12,312 nucleotides of DNA from the NCBI GenBank assembly GCA_025456105.1, contig JALOLG010000009.1:1-12312 (forward strand). Direction: 5' to 3'. A program made the position numbers and the translations under genes. The stretch comes from Ilumatobacteraceae bacterium. GTDB taxonomy: Bacteria > Actinomycetota > Acidimicrobiia > Acidimicrobiales > Ilumatobacteraceae. Below are positions 6,707-12,312 of this stretch, piece by piece. Within the stretch, counting starts at the first letter, position 1. Each line of letters starts with the position of its first letter. A model generated the notes under the pieces. That model did no database searches. It was not told the origin of the DNA and worked only from the letters and a program-made list of their open reading frames with translations.

Positions 6707-7570
6707 TCATCCTTTCACTGCACCGGCCGTGAGACCACGCACCAGCTGGCGCTGGAACACGATCAGCACCACGAAGATCGGGATCGCTGCGATCACGGTG
6801 CCGGCCATCACGAGGTTCGGCTCGTCGAGGTTGGTGGAGGCGAGCAGGCGCAGGCCGCTCTGGACGGTGTTCTTGTCGGCCTCGGTGGTGATGAGGTTCG
6901 GCCACAGGTACTGGTTCCAGGTGGACAGGAAGCTGAACAGCGCGAGCGCGCCGAGCGTCGGGCGGACGAGCGGGATCGCCACGTGGCGGAGGAACCCGAG
7001 GTGGCCGACGCCGTCGATCGCGGCCGCGTCGCGCAGGTCGCGCGGCAACGTGAGGAACACCTGCCGCAGCAGGAACGTGCCGAACGCCGTGGCCAGGAAG
7101 GGCGCGGCCAGACCCTGGTAGGTGTTGAGCCAGCCCAGCGAGTCGATGAGCCGCCGGTTCACCACGAGCGTCACCTCGAGCGGCACGAGCAGCGTGGCCA
7201 GGAACACGCCGAACAGCAGGGTGCGGCCCGGGAAGTCGAGCATCGCGAACGCGTACGCCGCGAGCAGCGACGTGACCACCTGGCACACGGTCACCACGAT
7301 GGCGACGACGAACGAGTTGAGGAGGTAGCGCCCGAGCCGACCGGTCGACCAGGCGTCGCGCAGCACGTCGAGCGTGAACGGCCCCGGCCGGAGCGGGTCG
7401 TTGAGCACCTCGTTGCCGGGCTTCAGCGCCGCGACGATCGTCGTGTAGATCGGGAACAGCACGAGGAAGGCCACGAACAGCAGCAGCGAGTACCGCCCGA
7501 GCGCCCGCCAGCCGCGGGGCCGGTCGAACCCGACCGCCGGGATCGCGGCGGCCCGCGTGTCAGTCGCCAT
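6707..7570 (-). CDS. ugpE: ABC transporter permease, UgpE-like
   Basis: This 287-residue MalG/UgpE-type inner-membrane permease is one of the two channel subunits of the importer. It has about six hydrophobic helices (for example 26-48, 84-108, 116-136, 154-168, 201-218 and 256-273). The EAA loop, DAAAIDGVGHLGFLRHVAIP (181-200), contacts the ATPase. The C-terminal part matches UgpE closely: TWNQYLWPNLITTE (217-230), NLVMAG (252-257), then VFQRQLVRGLTAG (271-283). ATG at 7570 overlaps the end of ugpA by 11 bp, and ugpB starts 4 nt after the stop, so the three are co-translated. No ATPase gene adjoins it. Function as a permease is certain; substrate is inferred from the family and the binding protein. 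Confidence 0.9.
   Translation of the reverse strand: MATDTRAAAIPAVGFDRPRGWRALGRYSLLLFVAFLVLFPIYTTIVAALKPGNEVLNDPLRPGPFTLDVLRDAWSTGRLGRYLLNSFVVAIVVTVCQVVTSLLAAYAFAMLDFPGRTLLFGVFLATLLVPLEVTLVVNRRLIDSLGWLNTYQGLAAPFLATAFGTFLLRQVFLTLPRDLRDAAAIDGVGHLGFLRHVAIPLVRPTLGALALFSFLSTWNQYLWPNLITTEADKNTVQSGLRLLASTNLDEPNLVMAGTVIAAIPIFVVLIVFQRQLVRGLTAGAVKG
6710..6715 (-). promoter_or_regulatory. Ribosome binding site AAAGGA for ugpB
   Basis: AAAGGA ends 7 nt before the GTG at 6702 and includes the last codons of ugpE. This fixes the GTG as the ugpB start: the ATG inside GGATGACC is closed after three codons. It indicates translation from a polycistronic message rather than leaderless initiation. Confidence 0.6.
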
Positions 7571-8489
7571 AGTGCACCCGCCGTCCGAGTCCGCTCAGCT
7601 GCAGCACCGAGAGCACGAGCAGCAGCAGGAACAGCAGCACCGCCGCGGTGGCCTGCAGGCCCACGTCGCCGCTGATCACCGAGTTGCGGCCGTAGATGAA
7701 GTACGTGACCGTGGTGGTGGAGTCGTACGGCGCCGGCCCGCCCTGGGTGAGCAGCTCGATCTCGCCGTACGCCTGGAACGCCCGGCTGGTGAGGACGATC
7801 ACCACGAACAGCAGGGTCGGGCCGAGCATCGGCAGCGTCACCGACCAGAACCGTCGGACGTCGCCCGCCCCGTCGATCGCGGCCGCCTCGTGCAGGTCGC
7901 GCGGGATGCCCTGCAGGCCGGCGGTCACGAGGATGAACGTGAAGCCGAGGTTGGCCCACACGCTCGACATCGACACCGCCACCAGCGCCGTGCCCGGGTC
8001 GCGCAGCCAGCCGGGGTCCTTCACCGACGGGAAGAGCTCGTTGATCCACCCGACGTTGGCGAGCACGCCCACGTCGGGCTGGAGGAGGAACAGCCACATC
8101 AGCGAGGCCACCGCCACCGACGTCGCGACGGTCGACGAGAAGACCGTGCGGAACACCCCCACGCCGCGGAGGTGCTTGTCGGCGAGGACCGCCAGGCCCA
8201 CGCCCAGCACCAGGCCGAGCGGCACCGTGAGCAGCGCGTACTTCACGGTGACTCCCAGCGCGGACTGGAACTCACGGCTCGTGAACATGTCGACGTACTG
8301 GTCGAAGCCGCGCGACACGCAGTTGTTGCCGAAGTTGTCGCACCGCTGCTGGCCGAGCCAGACCGCCCGCACGAGCGGGTACAGCACGAACGTCACGAGG
8401 ATCAGCAACGAGGGTGCCAGCATCGCCAGCGCCACCGGGAGGTTCCGCCACCGTCGACCGGCGGCAGCGCTGCTGGTGGGGCGGGCCAC
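7560..8489 (-). CDS. ugpA: ABC transporter permease, UgpA-like
   Basis: This 309-residue MalF/UgpA-type permease is the partner of UgpE. The first helix (about 18-40) is followed by an external loop with C50 and C57 (CDNFGNNC), a possible disulfide. Further helices lie near 78-103, 115-136, 166-190, 222-235 and 278-297. The EAA motif EAAAIDGAGDVRRFWSVTLP is at 201-220. AFQAYGEIELLTQGGP (237-252) and the C-terminal RRVHY resemble E. coli UgpA. I chose GTG at 8489 because TAACGT lies 8 nt upstream, giving a leaderless operon start. The alternative ATG at 8588 would add 33 Arg-rich residues and sits in the loop of a perfect hairpin. This is the first gene of the importer operon. Confidence 0.88.
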   Translation of the reverse strand: MARPTSSAAAGRRWRNLPVALAMLAPSLLILVTFVLYPLVRAVWLGQQRCDNFGNNCVSRGFDQYVDMFTSREFQSALGVTVKYALLTVPLGLVLGVGLAVLADKHLRGVGVFRTVFSSTVATSVAVASLMWLFLLQPDVGVLANVGWINELFPSVKDPGWLRDPGTALVAVSMSSVWANLGFTFILVTAGLQGIPRDLHEAAAIDGAGDVRRFWSVTLPMLGPTLLFVVIVLTSRAFQAYGEIELLTQGGPAPYDSTTTVTYFIYGRNSVISGDVGLQATAAVLLFLLLLVLSVLQLSGLGRRVHYGD

Positions 8490-8497
8490 GACCGCCG

Positions 8498-8503
8498 ACG
8501 TTA
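8498..8503 (-). promoter_or_regulatory. Putative -10 box TAACGT of the ugpAEB-like operon
   Basis: TAACGT (minus strand) fits TANNNT and ends 8 nt before the GTG at 8489, implying a leaderless operon transcript. It lies just downstream of the terminator-like hairpin at 8564-8612, so terminator then promoter is a sensible order. The -35 region shows no strong match. Confidence 0.5.
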
Positions 8504-8563
8504 GGCGAGCGGCCTCGAGGTCCGCTGAACCACCGTCAGCCGGGCGACGGCCTCGTCCGCTGC

Positions 8564-8612
8564 GCTTTCGTGATTGGGGGGTGTCCATACGACACCCCCC
8601 AATCACGAAAGC
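8564..8612. terminator. Perfect hairpin H3 at the 3' end of the methyltransferase gene
   Basis: Perfect 22-bp arms (8564-8585 and 8591-8612) enclose a 5-nt loop (CATAC on the plus strand). The arms contain a run of six G or C and end 5'-GCTTTCG / CGAAAGC-3'. The methyltransferase stop codon (8603-8605) lies inside one arm, so the hairpin forms from the end of that gene. Its position suggests it stops methyltransferase transcription before the ABC operon. As with H1 and H2, no U-tract follows, so the mechanism is uncertain. Confidence 0.72.
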
Positions 8613-9379
8613 CGCTGGGGCAGGCGGGTCAGGACGAAGGCGAGCTGCTGGGCCGACTCGGGGGCCGGGCGGCCGTCGGGGCCGAGGACGGCGGCGACGT
8701 CGAGGCCGGCGGCGGCGACCAGCGACCGGAACCGGCCCGGCGCGTACCAGTGCAGCACCCACGGCCGCTCCAGCGTCTCCACCGCGGCGTCGGTCACCCG
8801 CTCGTATCGCAGCACGGTCGTCTGGGTGCGGGCGATCTCGTCGCGCTCGCTGCGGATCGGGGTGCAGCGCAGCGTCGCTCCGTCGACGACTCGCTCGGTG
8901 GCGGCGCCGAGACGATCGGGCGGCACCGGCGGTGGCACGAACAGCGGGATCAGCGCCCGCCCGTCGTCGGTGAGGTGCGCCGCGATCCGTGCCAGCGCCT
9001 GCGCCGCCCGGTCGTCGTCGGGCAGCAGGTTGAAGGTCGGGCCCGCGAAGAAGATCGACCGGTACCGCCGTCCGACATCCATCGACTCGAACGTGGCGTG
9101 GTGCAGCGTCAGGTCGAGGCCGGCGGCAGCGGCCCGCGTGCGCGCCCGATCGAGCATGTCGGCCGACGCATCGAGGCCCTCCACGTCGAGGCCACGCCGA
9201 CGGAGCTCGATCAGCGGGTCGCCGTCGCCGCACCCGAGCTCGAGCGCGGGCTCGCGGGCGGACGTGACGAAGCGGGCGCACGCGTCGGCGTCGGGGCGCG
9301 ACGAGCGGAGCAGGCGGTACAGCTCGGCCACGAGGCCCGTGTAGAACTCCGACGGCTCGGAGTGGTCGCGGCCGGGCAC
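8603..9379 (-). CDS. Class I SAM-dependent methyltransferase
   Basis: This 258-residue soluble protein has a Rossmann-fold methyltransferase core. Motif I is ALELGCGDGDP (45-55), the glycine-rich SAM-binding loop. GLDASADMLDRAR (68-80) carries D70 for the ribose hydroxyls. ATFESMDVGRRYRSIFFAG (95-113) and FNLLPDDDRAAQALARIAAHL (start 116) complete the core. The substrate cannot be told. It lies between an ABC importer and a divergent kinase operon and belongs to neither. GTG at 9379 was chosen because the conserved N-terminus (SEFYTGLVAELYRLL) begins just after it and a CACACT box lies 7 nt upstream. A longer reading to 9772 is antisense to the neighbouring operon. The stop codon is inside hairpin H3. 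Confidence 0.85.
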   Translation of the reverse strand: MPGRDHSEPSEFYTGLVAELYRLLRSSRPDADACARFVTSAREPALELGCGDGDPLIELRRRGLDVEGLDASADMLDRARTRAAAAGLDLTLHHATFESMDVGRRYRSIFFAGPTFNLLPDDDRAAQALARIAAHLTDDGRALIPLFVPPPVPPDRLGAATERVVDGATLRCTPIRSERDEIARTQTTVLRYERVTDAAVETLERPWVLHWYAPGRFRSLVAAAGLDVAAVLGPDGRPAPESAQQLAFVLTRLPQRLS

Positions 9380-9386
9380 ACGATGG

Positions 9387-9392
9387 AGTGTG
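9387..9392 (-). promoter_or_regulatory. Weak -10-like box CACACT of the methyltransferase gene
   Basis: CACACT ends 7 nt before GTG 9379. It matches TANNNT except at the first base, with the same spacing as the better boxes in this window. It lies in the 70-bp divergent gap shared with the plus-strand operon. Confidence 0.3.
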
Positions 9393-9436
9393 GCACGCCG
9401 TCCGCCGCTGGCGAGACGGGTCCCGCGCGGCGCCAG

Positions 9437-9442
9437 TAGCGT
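9437..9442 (+). promoter_or_regulatory. Putative -10 box TAGCGT of the DksA-like/ABC1 kinase operon
   Basis: TAGCGT fits TANNNT and ends 7 nt before GTG 9450, which it helps select as the start of the small gene. No clear -35 is seen. It probably drives the small gene, the kinase gene and perhaps the 143-aa gene together. Confidence 0.5.
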
Positions 9443-9449
9443 GCTCGCG

Positions 9450-9656
9450 GTGGAGAGCGACGACCCCGCCGACACGACCTCACCACGGGACGAGATCGAC
9501 CTCGACCTGATCACCCGCGACCTCGACGGGGTGGAGCGGGCGCTCGAGCGCCTCGACGACGGCACGTACTGGACCGACGAGGTCACCGGTGCCCAGATCC
9601 CCGACGAGATCCTCGACACCGACCCCACCGCGCGCCGCGCCGAGGGCCCGTCGTGA
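9450..9656 (+). CDS. Small DksA/TraR-like protein lacking zinc-finger cysteines
   Basis: This acidic 68-residue protein contains the sequence pattern of the DksA/TraR C-terminal domain. DLDGVERALERLDDGTYWTD (24-43) and EVTGAQIPDEILDTDPTARR (44-63) align by eye with the family pattern LxRLDDGTYGxCxxCGxxIPxxRLxAxPxAxxC. Every cysteine is missing: D and T sit at the CxxC positions, and the second pair is absent. Zinc binding is therefore impossible. TraR-like proteins act on the RNA polymerase secondary channel; whether this one does is unknown. GTG at 9450 follows TAGCGT by 7 nt. A start at 9390 would add 20 Arg-rich residues upstream of the promoter box and is less likely. The stop overlaps the kinase start (GTGA), so the two are translationally coupled. 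Confidence 0.7.
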   Translation: MESDDPADTTSPRDEIDLDLITRDLDGVERALERLDDGTYWTDEVTGAQIPDEILDTDPTARRAEGPS

Positions 9657-11110
9657 AGCCCGGGCGGGTGGCCTCTGTTGCCGGCCTGGCCGCGCTCGCC
9701 GCGGCGCTCGTGGCCGCCGCTGCGGCCGCCGCGAGCAGCGCGAAGGACTCCCCGCTCACCAACCGGCTGCACCGCTCGAGCCGCGTGTGGAGGATGTCAG
9801 CCCGCAACGGTGCCCGGTTCGCGGTCACCAAGGTGCGCGGCGTGGCGTCGCCCGCCGAGCGCCGCGCCGAGCTCGACCAGCAGTTCGCGATCCGCACCGC
9901 GGAGGACGTCGCCAAGGAGCTCGGCGAGATGAAGGGCGTCCTCATGAAGGCCGGCCAGCTCGTGAGCTTCATCTTCGAGTCGCTGCCCGACGAGGCGCAG
10001 GCTGCGCTCGCCACGCTGCAGGCCGACGCGGCGCCGATGGCACCGTCGCTCGCGGCGGGGGTGGTGCAGGCCGAGCTCGGCGCACCGCCCGAGAAGGTGT
10101 TCCGCGAGTGGGGCGACCTGCCCGTCGCCGCCGCCAGCATCGGCCAGGTGCACCGGGCCACCACGCGCAACGGCCGCGACGTCGCCGTGAAGGTGCAGTA
10201 CCCCGGCGTGCACGACGCGATCGAGACCGATCTCGACGCGGCCGAGGCGATGTACGCCATGTTCTCGATGATGATGCTCAAGGGTCTCGACGCGAAGGGC
10301 CTCGTCGACGAGCTGCGGGCCCGCATGCGCGAGGAGCTCGACTACCGCCTCGAGGCTCGCAACCTCGACGAGTTCGCCCGCCACTTCGCCGGCCACCCGT
10401 GGGTGCGCGTGCCCCGCGTGGTGCCCGAGCTGTCGACCGAGAAGGTGCTCACCACCGAGTGGGTCGACGGCATGACGTTCGAGCAGTTCCGCACCACCGA
10501 GACCCGTGCCACCCAGCAGAAGGCGGCCGAGGTGGTCTGGCGGTTCGCGCAGCACGCGATCATGCGCCACGGTGCGTTCAACGGCGACCCGCACCCGGGC
10601 AACTACCGGTTCCACCACGACGGCAGCGTCACGTTCCTCGACTACGGCCTCGTGAAGCGCTGGTCGCCGGGCGAGTGGGAGTCGCTCACGCCCACGCTCG
10701 ACGCGCTCATCGTCGAGCGCGACCCCGAGGCGCTCGTGGCGGCGATGGAGGCATCCGGGTTCCTGCGCGACGGTCACGGCCTCGACCCGCGGCTCGTGTA
10801 CGACTACGTGTCGAGCCCGTACGTGCCGTACCTCACCGACCGGTTCACGTTCACCCGTGAGTGGATGCGCGAGGCGCTCACGCGGATCTTCGACGTGCAG
10901 GGCCCGCACGCCGCGGTGATCGAGCACCTCAACATGCCACCGAGCTTCGTGATCCTCGACCGGGTCGTGTGGGGCGTGAGCGCGATCCTCGGCAAGCTCG
11001 AGGCCGAGGGCCCCTGGCGCGGGATGCTGCTCGAGTACATCGCCGACGGCGAGCCCGCCTCGGAGATGGGCACCGACGAGGCCACCTGGCTGGCCGCCGC
11101 CGGGCGCTGA
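9653..11110 (+). CDS. ABC1/AarF/UbiB-family atypical kinase
   Basis: This 485-residue member of the ABC1 (UbiB/AarF/ADCK) atypical kinase family relates to proteins that support isoprenoid-quinone or lipid metabolism, probably as ATPases. All hallmarks are present: K99-A-G-Q102 in the N-terminal KxGQ helix, the Ala-rich loop PVAAASIGQVHRA (157-169) that replaces the P-loop, K180 in DVAVKVQYPG, the E228-x-D230 motif in EELDYRLEARN, GDPHPGN (311-317) and the metal-binding D330 in LDYGL, with Tyr for Phe in DFG. An Ala-rich hydrophobic N-terminal segment (8-29) may anchor it in the membrane. GTG at 9653 overlaps the previous stop by 4 bp. A role in menaquinone metabolism is only an inference, since no quinone gene is nearby. 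Confidence 0.92.
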   Translation: MKPGRVASVAGLAALAAALVAAAAAAASSAKDSPLTNRLHRSSRVWRMSARNGARFAVTKVRGVASPAERRAELDQQFAIRTAEDVAKELGEMKGVLMKAGQLVSFIFESLPDEAQAALATLQADAAPMAPSLAAGVVQAELGAPPEKVFREWGDLPVAAASIGQVHRATTRNGRDVAVKVQYPGVHDAIETDLDAAEAMYAMFSMMMLKGLDAKGLVDELRARMREELDYRLEARNLDEFARHFAGHPWVRVPRVVPELSTEKVLTTEWVDGMTFEQFRTTETRATQQKAAEVVWRFAQHAIMRHGAFNGDPHPGNYRFHHDGSVTFLDYGLVKRWSPGEWESLTPTLDALIVERDPEALVAAMEASGFLRDGHGLDPRLVYDYVSSPYVPYLTDRFTFTREWMREALTRIFDVQGPHAAVIEHLNMPPSFVILDRVVWGVSAILGKLEAEGPWRGMLLEYIADGEPASEMGTDEATWLAAAGR

Positions 11111-11120
11111 GGCCGTCGCC

Positions 11121-11552
11121 GTGCGCTCCGGTCCGCCCACGATCCACGAGCTCGCCCACCGCGTGGCGGCGCACCGAGCGCTCCATCTCCTCGTGTTCGC
11201 AGTCGCCGGCGAGTGGGCGCGCAGCACGCCCGGTCCCGACCGCCGCTGGCTCGCCCGCACCGCTCACGAGCACGCCTGGCTCGCCGATCGGTGGGCCGAG
11301 CGCTTCCCGGTCGTGCCCGGCCTCGACCTCGACGAGGCGACCGCCACGGCGACGGCGGCGATGGACGAGCGGCGCACCCGGCTCCTCGACACCCCGCCCG
11401 ACGCGCGCCGCGAGGCCGTCGCGGCGCTGCTGCGAACGTTCGCCGATGTGCTCCGAGCCGAGCGCGACGCCGTCGACCCCGACCTCGACGCCCCGACGGC
11501 GCGGGTGCTCGACCTCGCGATCGCCGACACCGAGCGCCAGCTCGCCGACTGA
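11121..11552 (+). CDS. Hypothetical helical protein, 143 aa
   Basis: I do not recognise the family. The 143-residue product looks all-helical, with four likely helices: 8-34, 38-62, 68-90 and 94-116, plus a C-terminal 126-142. E31 and the H49-E50-H51 cluster in LARTAHEHAWLADRWAE recall carboxylate/histidine metal sites of ferritin-like bundles, but a second E-x-x-H is not evident, so this is a weak guess. There is no signal peptide or membrane segment. GTG at 11121 lies 10 bp after the kinase stop with GAGG 9 nt upstream, suggesting a place in the same operon. The last eight codons (DTERQLAD) and the stop form the first copy of a 25-bp tandem repeat, so the C-terminus may have been reshaped by repeat expansion. 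Confidence 0.65.
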   Translation: MRSGPPTIHELAHRVAAHRALHLLVFAVAGEWARSTPGPDRRWLARTAHEHAWLADRWAERFPVVPGLDLDEATATATAAMDERRTRLLDTPPDARREAVAALLRTFADVLRAERDAVDPDLDAPTARVLDLAIADTERQLAD

Positions 11553-11602
11553 CACCGAGCGCCAGCTCGCCGACTGACACCGCGCGCCAGCGCGCCGACT
11601 GA
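11526..11602. repeat. Three 25-bp tandem repeats with covarying hairpin
   Basis: Copies lie at 11526-11550, 11551-11575 and 11576-11600, with the first two bases of a further copy supplying the last stop. Each contains a 5-bp stem around a GCCA loop. The stem is CGAGC/GCTCG in copies 1 and 2 and CGCGC/GCGCG in copy 3. The only two differences (11583 and 11592) are paired, a compensatory A-T to C-G change. The TGA at each junction (11550, 11575, 11600) falls in a different frame, so all three plus-strand frames are closed. Copy 1 is coding. Confidence 0.9.
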
Positions 11603-11624
11603 CGAGTCGGCCGTCGCCGGTCGG

Positions 11625-11630
11625 TACCGT
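11625..11630 (+). promoter_or_regulatory. Putative -10 box TACCGT of the hydrolase gene
   Basis: TACCGT fits TANNNT and ends 6 nt before ATG 11637, consistent with leaderless transcription of the hydrolase gene. It lies 22 nt after the tandem hairpin repeats that follow the previous operon. Confidence 0.5.
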
Positions 11631-11636
11631 CCGGGC

Positions 11637-12312
11637 ATGGCCGACACCAGCGTCACCACGTCACGCATCCCCACCACCGACGGCGTCGAGCTCGTCGTGC
11701 ACGAGGCCGGCCGCCGCGGCGATCCGGTGGTGGTCCTGTGTCACGGCTTCCCGGAGTCGGCGCACTCGTGGCGCCACCAGATGGCGCCGCTGGCCGAGGC
11801 CGGCTACCACGTGATCGCCCCCGACCAGCGCGGCTACGCCCACTCCAGCGCGCCGCGCGAGGTCGGCGCCTACCGCATCGACCACCTGTGCGCCGACCTG
11901 CTGGCCCTGCTCGACCACGTCGGCGCGAGCGATGCGATCTTCGTGGGTCACGACTGGGGCGCCATGGTGGTGTGGCAGATGGCCCAGCTGCACCCCGACC
12001 GAACCCGGGCCGTCGTCGGCGTGAGCGTGCCGTTCACGGCGTGGCCGATGCCGCCCACCGAGCTCATGCGGGCGATGTACGGCGACGACTTCTTCTACAT
12101 CCTGTACTTCCAGCCGGTCGGCCCCGCCGAGGCCGAGCTCGAGCGCGACGTGCGACGCACCATGCACTCGATCCTGTGGGCCGCCTCGGGTGCGATGTGG
12201 AAGGGCGTGCCCACCGAGCGGCTGCCGGCCGAGGGCACCGGGTTCGTCGATGCGATGGAGCACCTGGCCGGGCCGATCCCCGACGGGCTCCCCGACTGGC
12301 TCACCCAGGACG
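11637..12312 (+). CDS. Alpha/beta hydrolase, epoxide-hydrolase-like, partial
   Basis: The first 225 residues of an epoxide-hydrolase-type alpha/beta hydrolase are visible; the gene runs off the right edge. HGFPESAHSWRHQMAPLAEA (36-55) holds the oxyanion-hole motif HG-x-P. APDQRGYAHSS (61-71) follows. The nucleophile elbow is GHDWGA with Asp106; this aspartate separates epoxide hydrolases and haloalkane dehalogenases from serine esterases. FYILYFQPVGPAEAELERD (153-171) strongly resembles the cap region of soluble epoxide hydrolases, where tyrosines activate the epoxide; Y154 and Y157 are candidates. The acid and histidine of the triad lie beyond the window. It would convert epoxides to vicinal diols in the cytoplasm; the substrate is unknown. 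ATG at 11637 follows TACCGT by 6 nt, so a separate promoter from the upstream operon is likely. Confidence 0.88.
   Translation, partial: MADTSVTTSRIPTTDGVELVVHEAGRRGDPVVVLCHGFPESAHSWRHQMAPLAEAGYHVIAPDQRGYAHSSAPREVGAYRIDHLCADLLALLDHVGASDAIFVGHDWGAMVVWQMAQLHPDRTRAVVGVSVPFTAWPMPPTELMRAMYGDDFFYILYFQPVGPAEAELERDVRRTMHSILWAASGAMWKGVPTERLPAEGTGFVDAMEHLAGPIPDGLPDWLTQD

Noticed and set aside
8490..8588. ATG at 8588 as the start of the UgpA-like permease
   Set aside because: It lies in the loop of a perfect hairpin and upstream of the TAACGT box, and adds 33 Arg-rich residues before the first membrane helix. I cannot fully exclude it.
9797..11260. A 487-codon minus-strand open reading frame
   Set aside because: It is antisense to the ABC1 kinase gene, which has all family motifs in order. 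The product is low-complexity Gly/His/Leu/Arg and has no recognisable domain.
11526..11602. Start of a CRISPR array
   Set aside because: The copies are directly abutting with no spacers, the unit is 25 bp and the first copy is coding.
11213..11602. A 129-codon reading frame running into the tandem repeats
   Set aside because: It is a +1 shadow of the 143-aa gene and stays open only because the 25-bp repeat shifts frame. Its product is Arg/Ala/Pro low complexity.

Overview
The window is very GC-rich (roughly 70% by eye), densely coding DNA. The gene content, the frequent GTG starts and the repeated TANNNT hexamer 6-8 nt before start codons point to an Actinomycetota chromosome. An Acidimicrobiia-like lineage is my guess; the sequence cannot settle it. 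I see no tRNA or rRNA, no CRISPR array, no transposase and no phage genes. No stretch over 300 bases lacks a gene.

Layout. Positions 1-1402 (minus) hold the start of a type II L-asparaginase, translationally coupled to an upstream AI-2E family membrane protein. Diverging from it on the plus strand is an MpaB/DUF2236 heme-oxygenase-like gene (1442-2308). Its 3' end overlaps, tail to tail, a minus-strand YcaQ-type DNA glycosylase gene (2250-3467). That gene follows a cyclophilin-type prolyl isomerase (3478-4035), probably in one operon. The cyclophilin promoter has an unusual G-quadruplex-type tract where its -35 box should be, and a 25-bp-arm hairpin lies next to it.

A plus-strand AbiEi/DUF559 nuclease-fold gene (4183-5085) is bracketed by two hairpins built from the same core (4086-4141 and 5089-5134). 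On the minus strand, 8489 down to 5161 is a ugpA-ugpE-ugpB-like ABC importer operon, probably for glycerol-3-phosphate or a related glycerophosphodiester. It has no ATPase gene in the window, so a shared ATPase encoded elsewhere is likely. A perfect 22-bp-arm hairpin (8564-8612) separates it from an upstream SAM-dependent methyltransferase gene (8603-9379).

Diverging from the methyltransferase is a plus-strand operon: a 68-aa DksA/TraR-like protein that has lost its zinc-finger cysteines, an ABC1/UbiB-family atypical kinase coupled to it by a GTGA overlap, and a 143-aa helical protein of unknown function. The last gene ends in three 25-bp tandem repeats. Each repeat can form a small hairpin, and the third copy carries a compensatory base-pair change. 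A partial epoxide-hydrolase-like alpha/beta hydrolase (11637 onward) runs off the right edge.

The genes are mostly housekeeping or metabolic. I do not see a clear new defence or biosynthetic system. The most unusual things are non-coding: the hairpin pair around the DUF559 gene, the G-run tract in the cyclophilin promoter, and the covarying tandem repeat. The best protein-level oddity is the cysteine-less DksA-like protein coupled to the ABC1 kinase.
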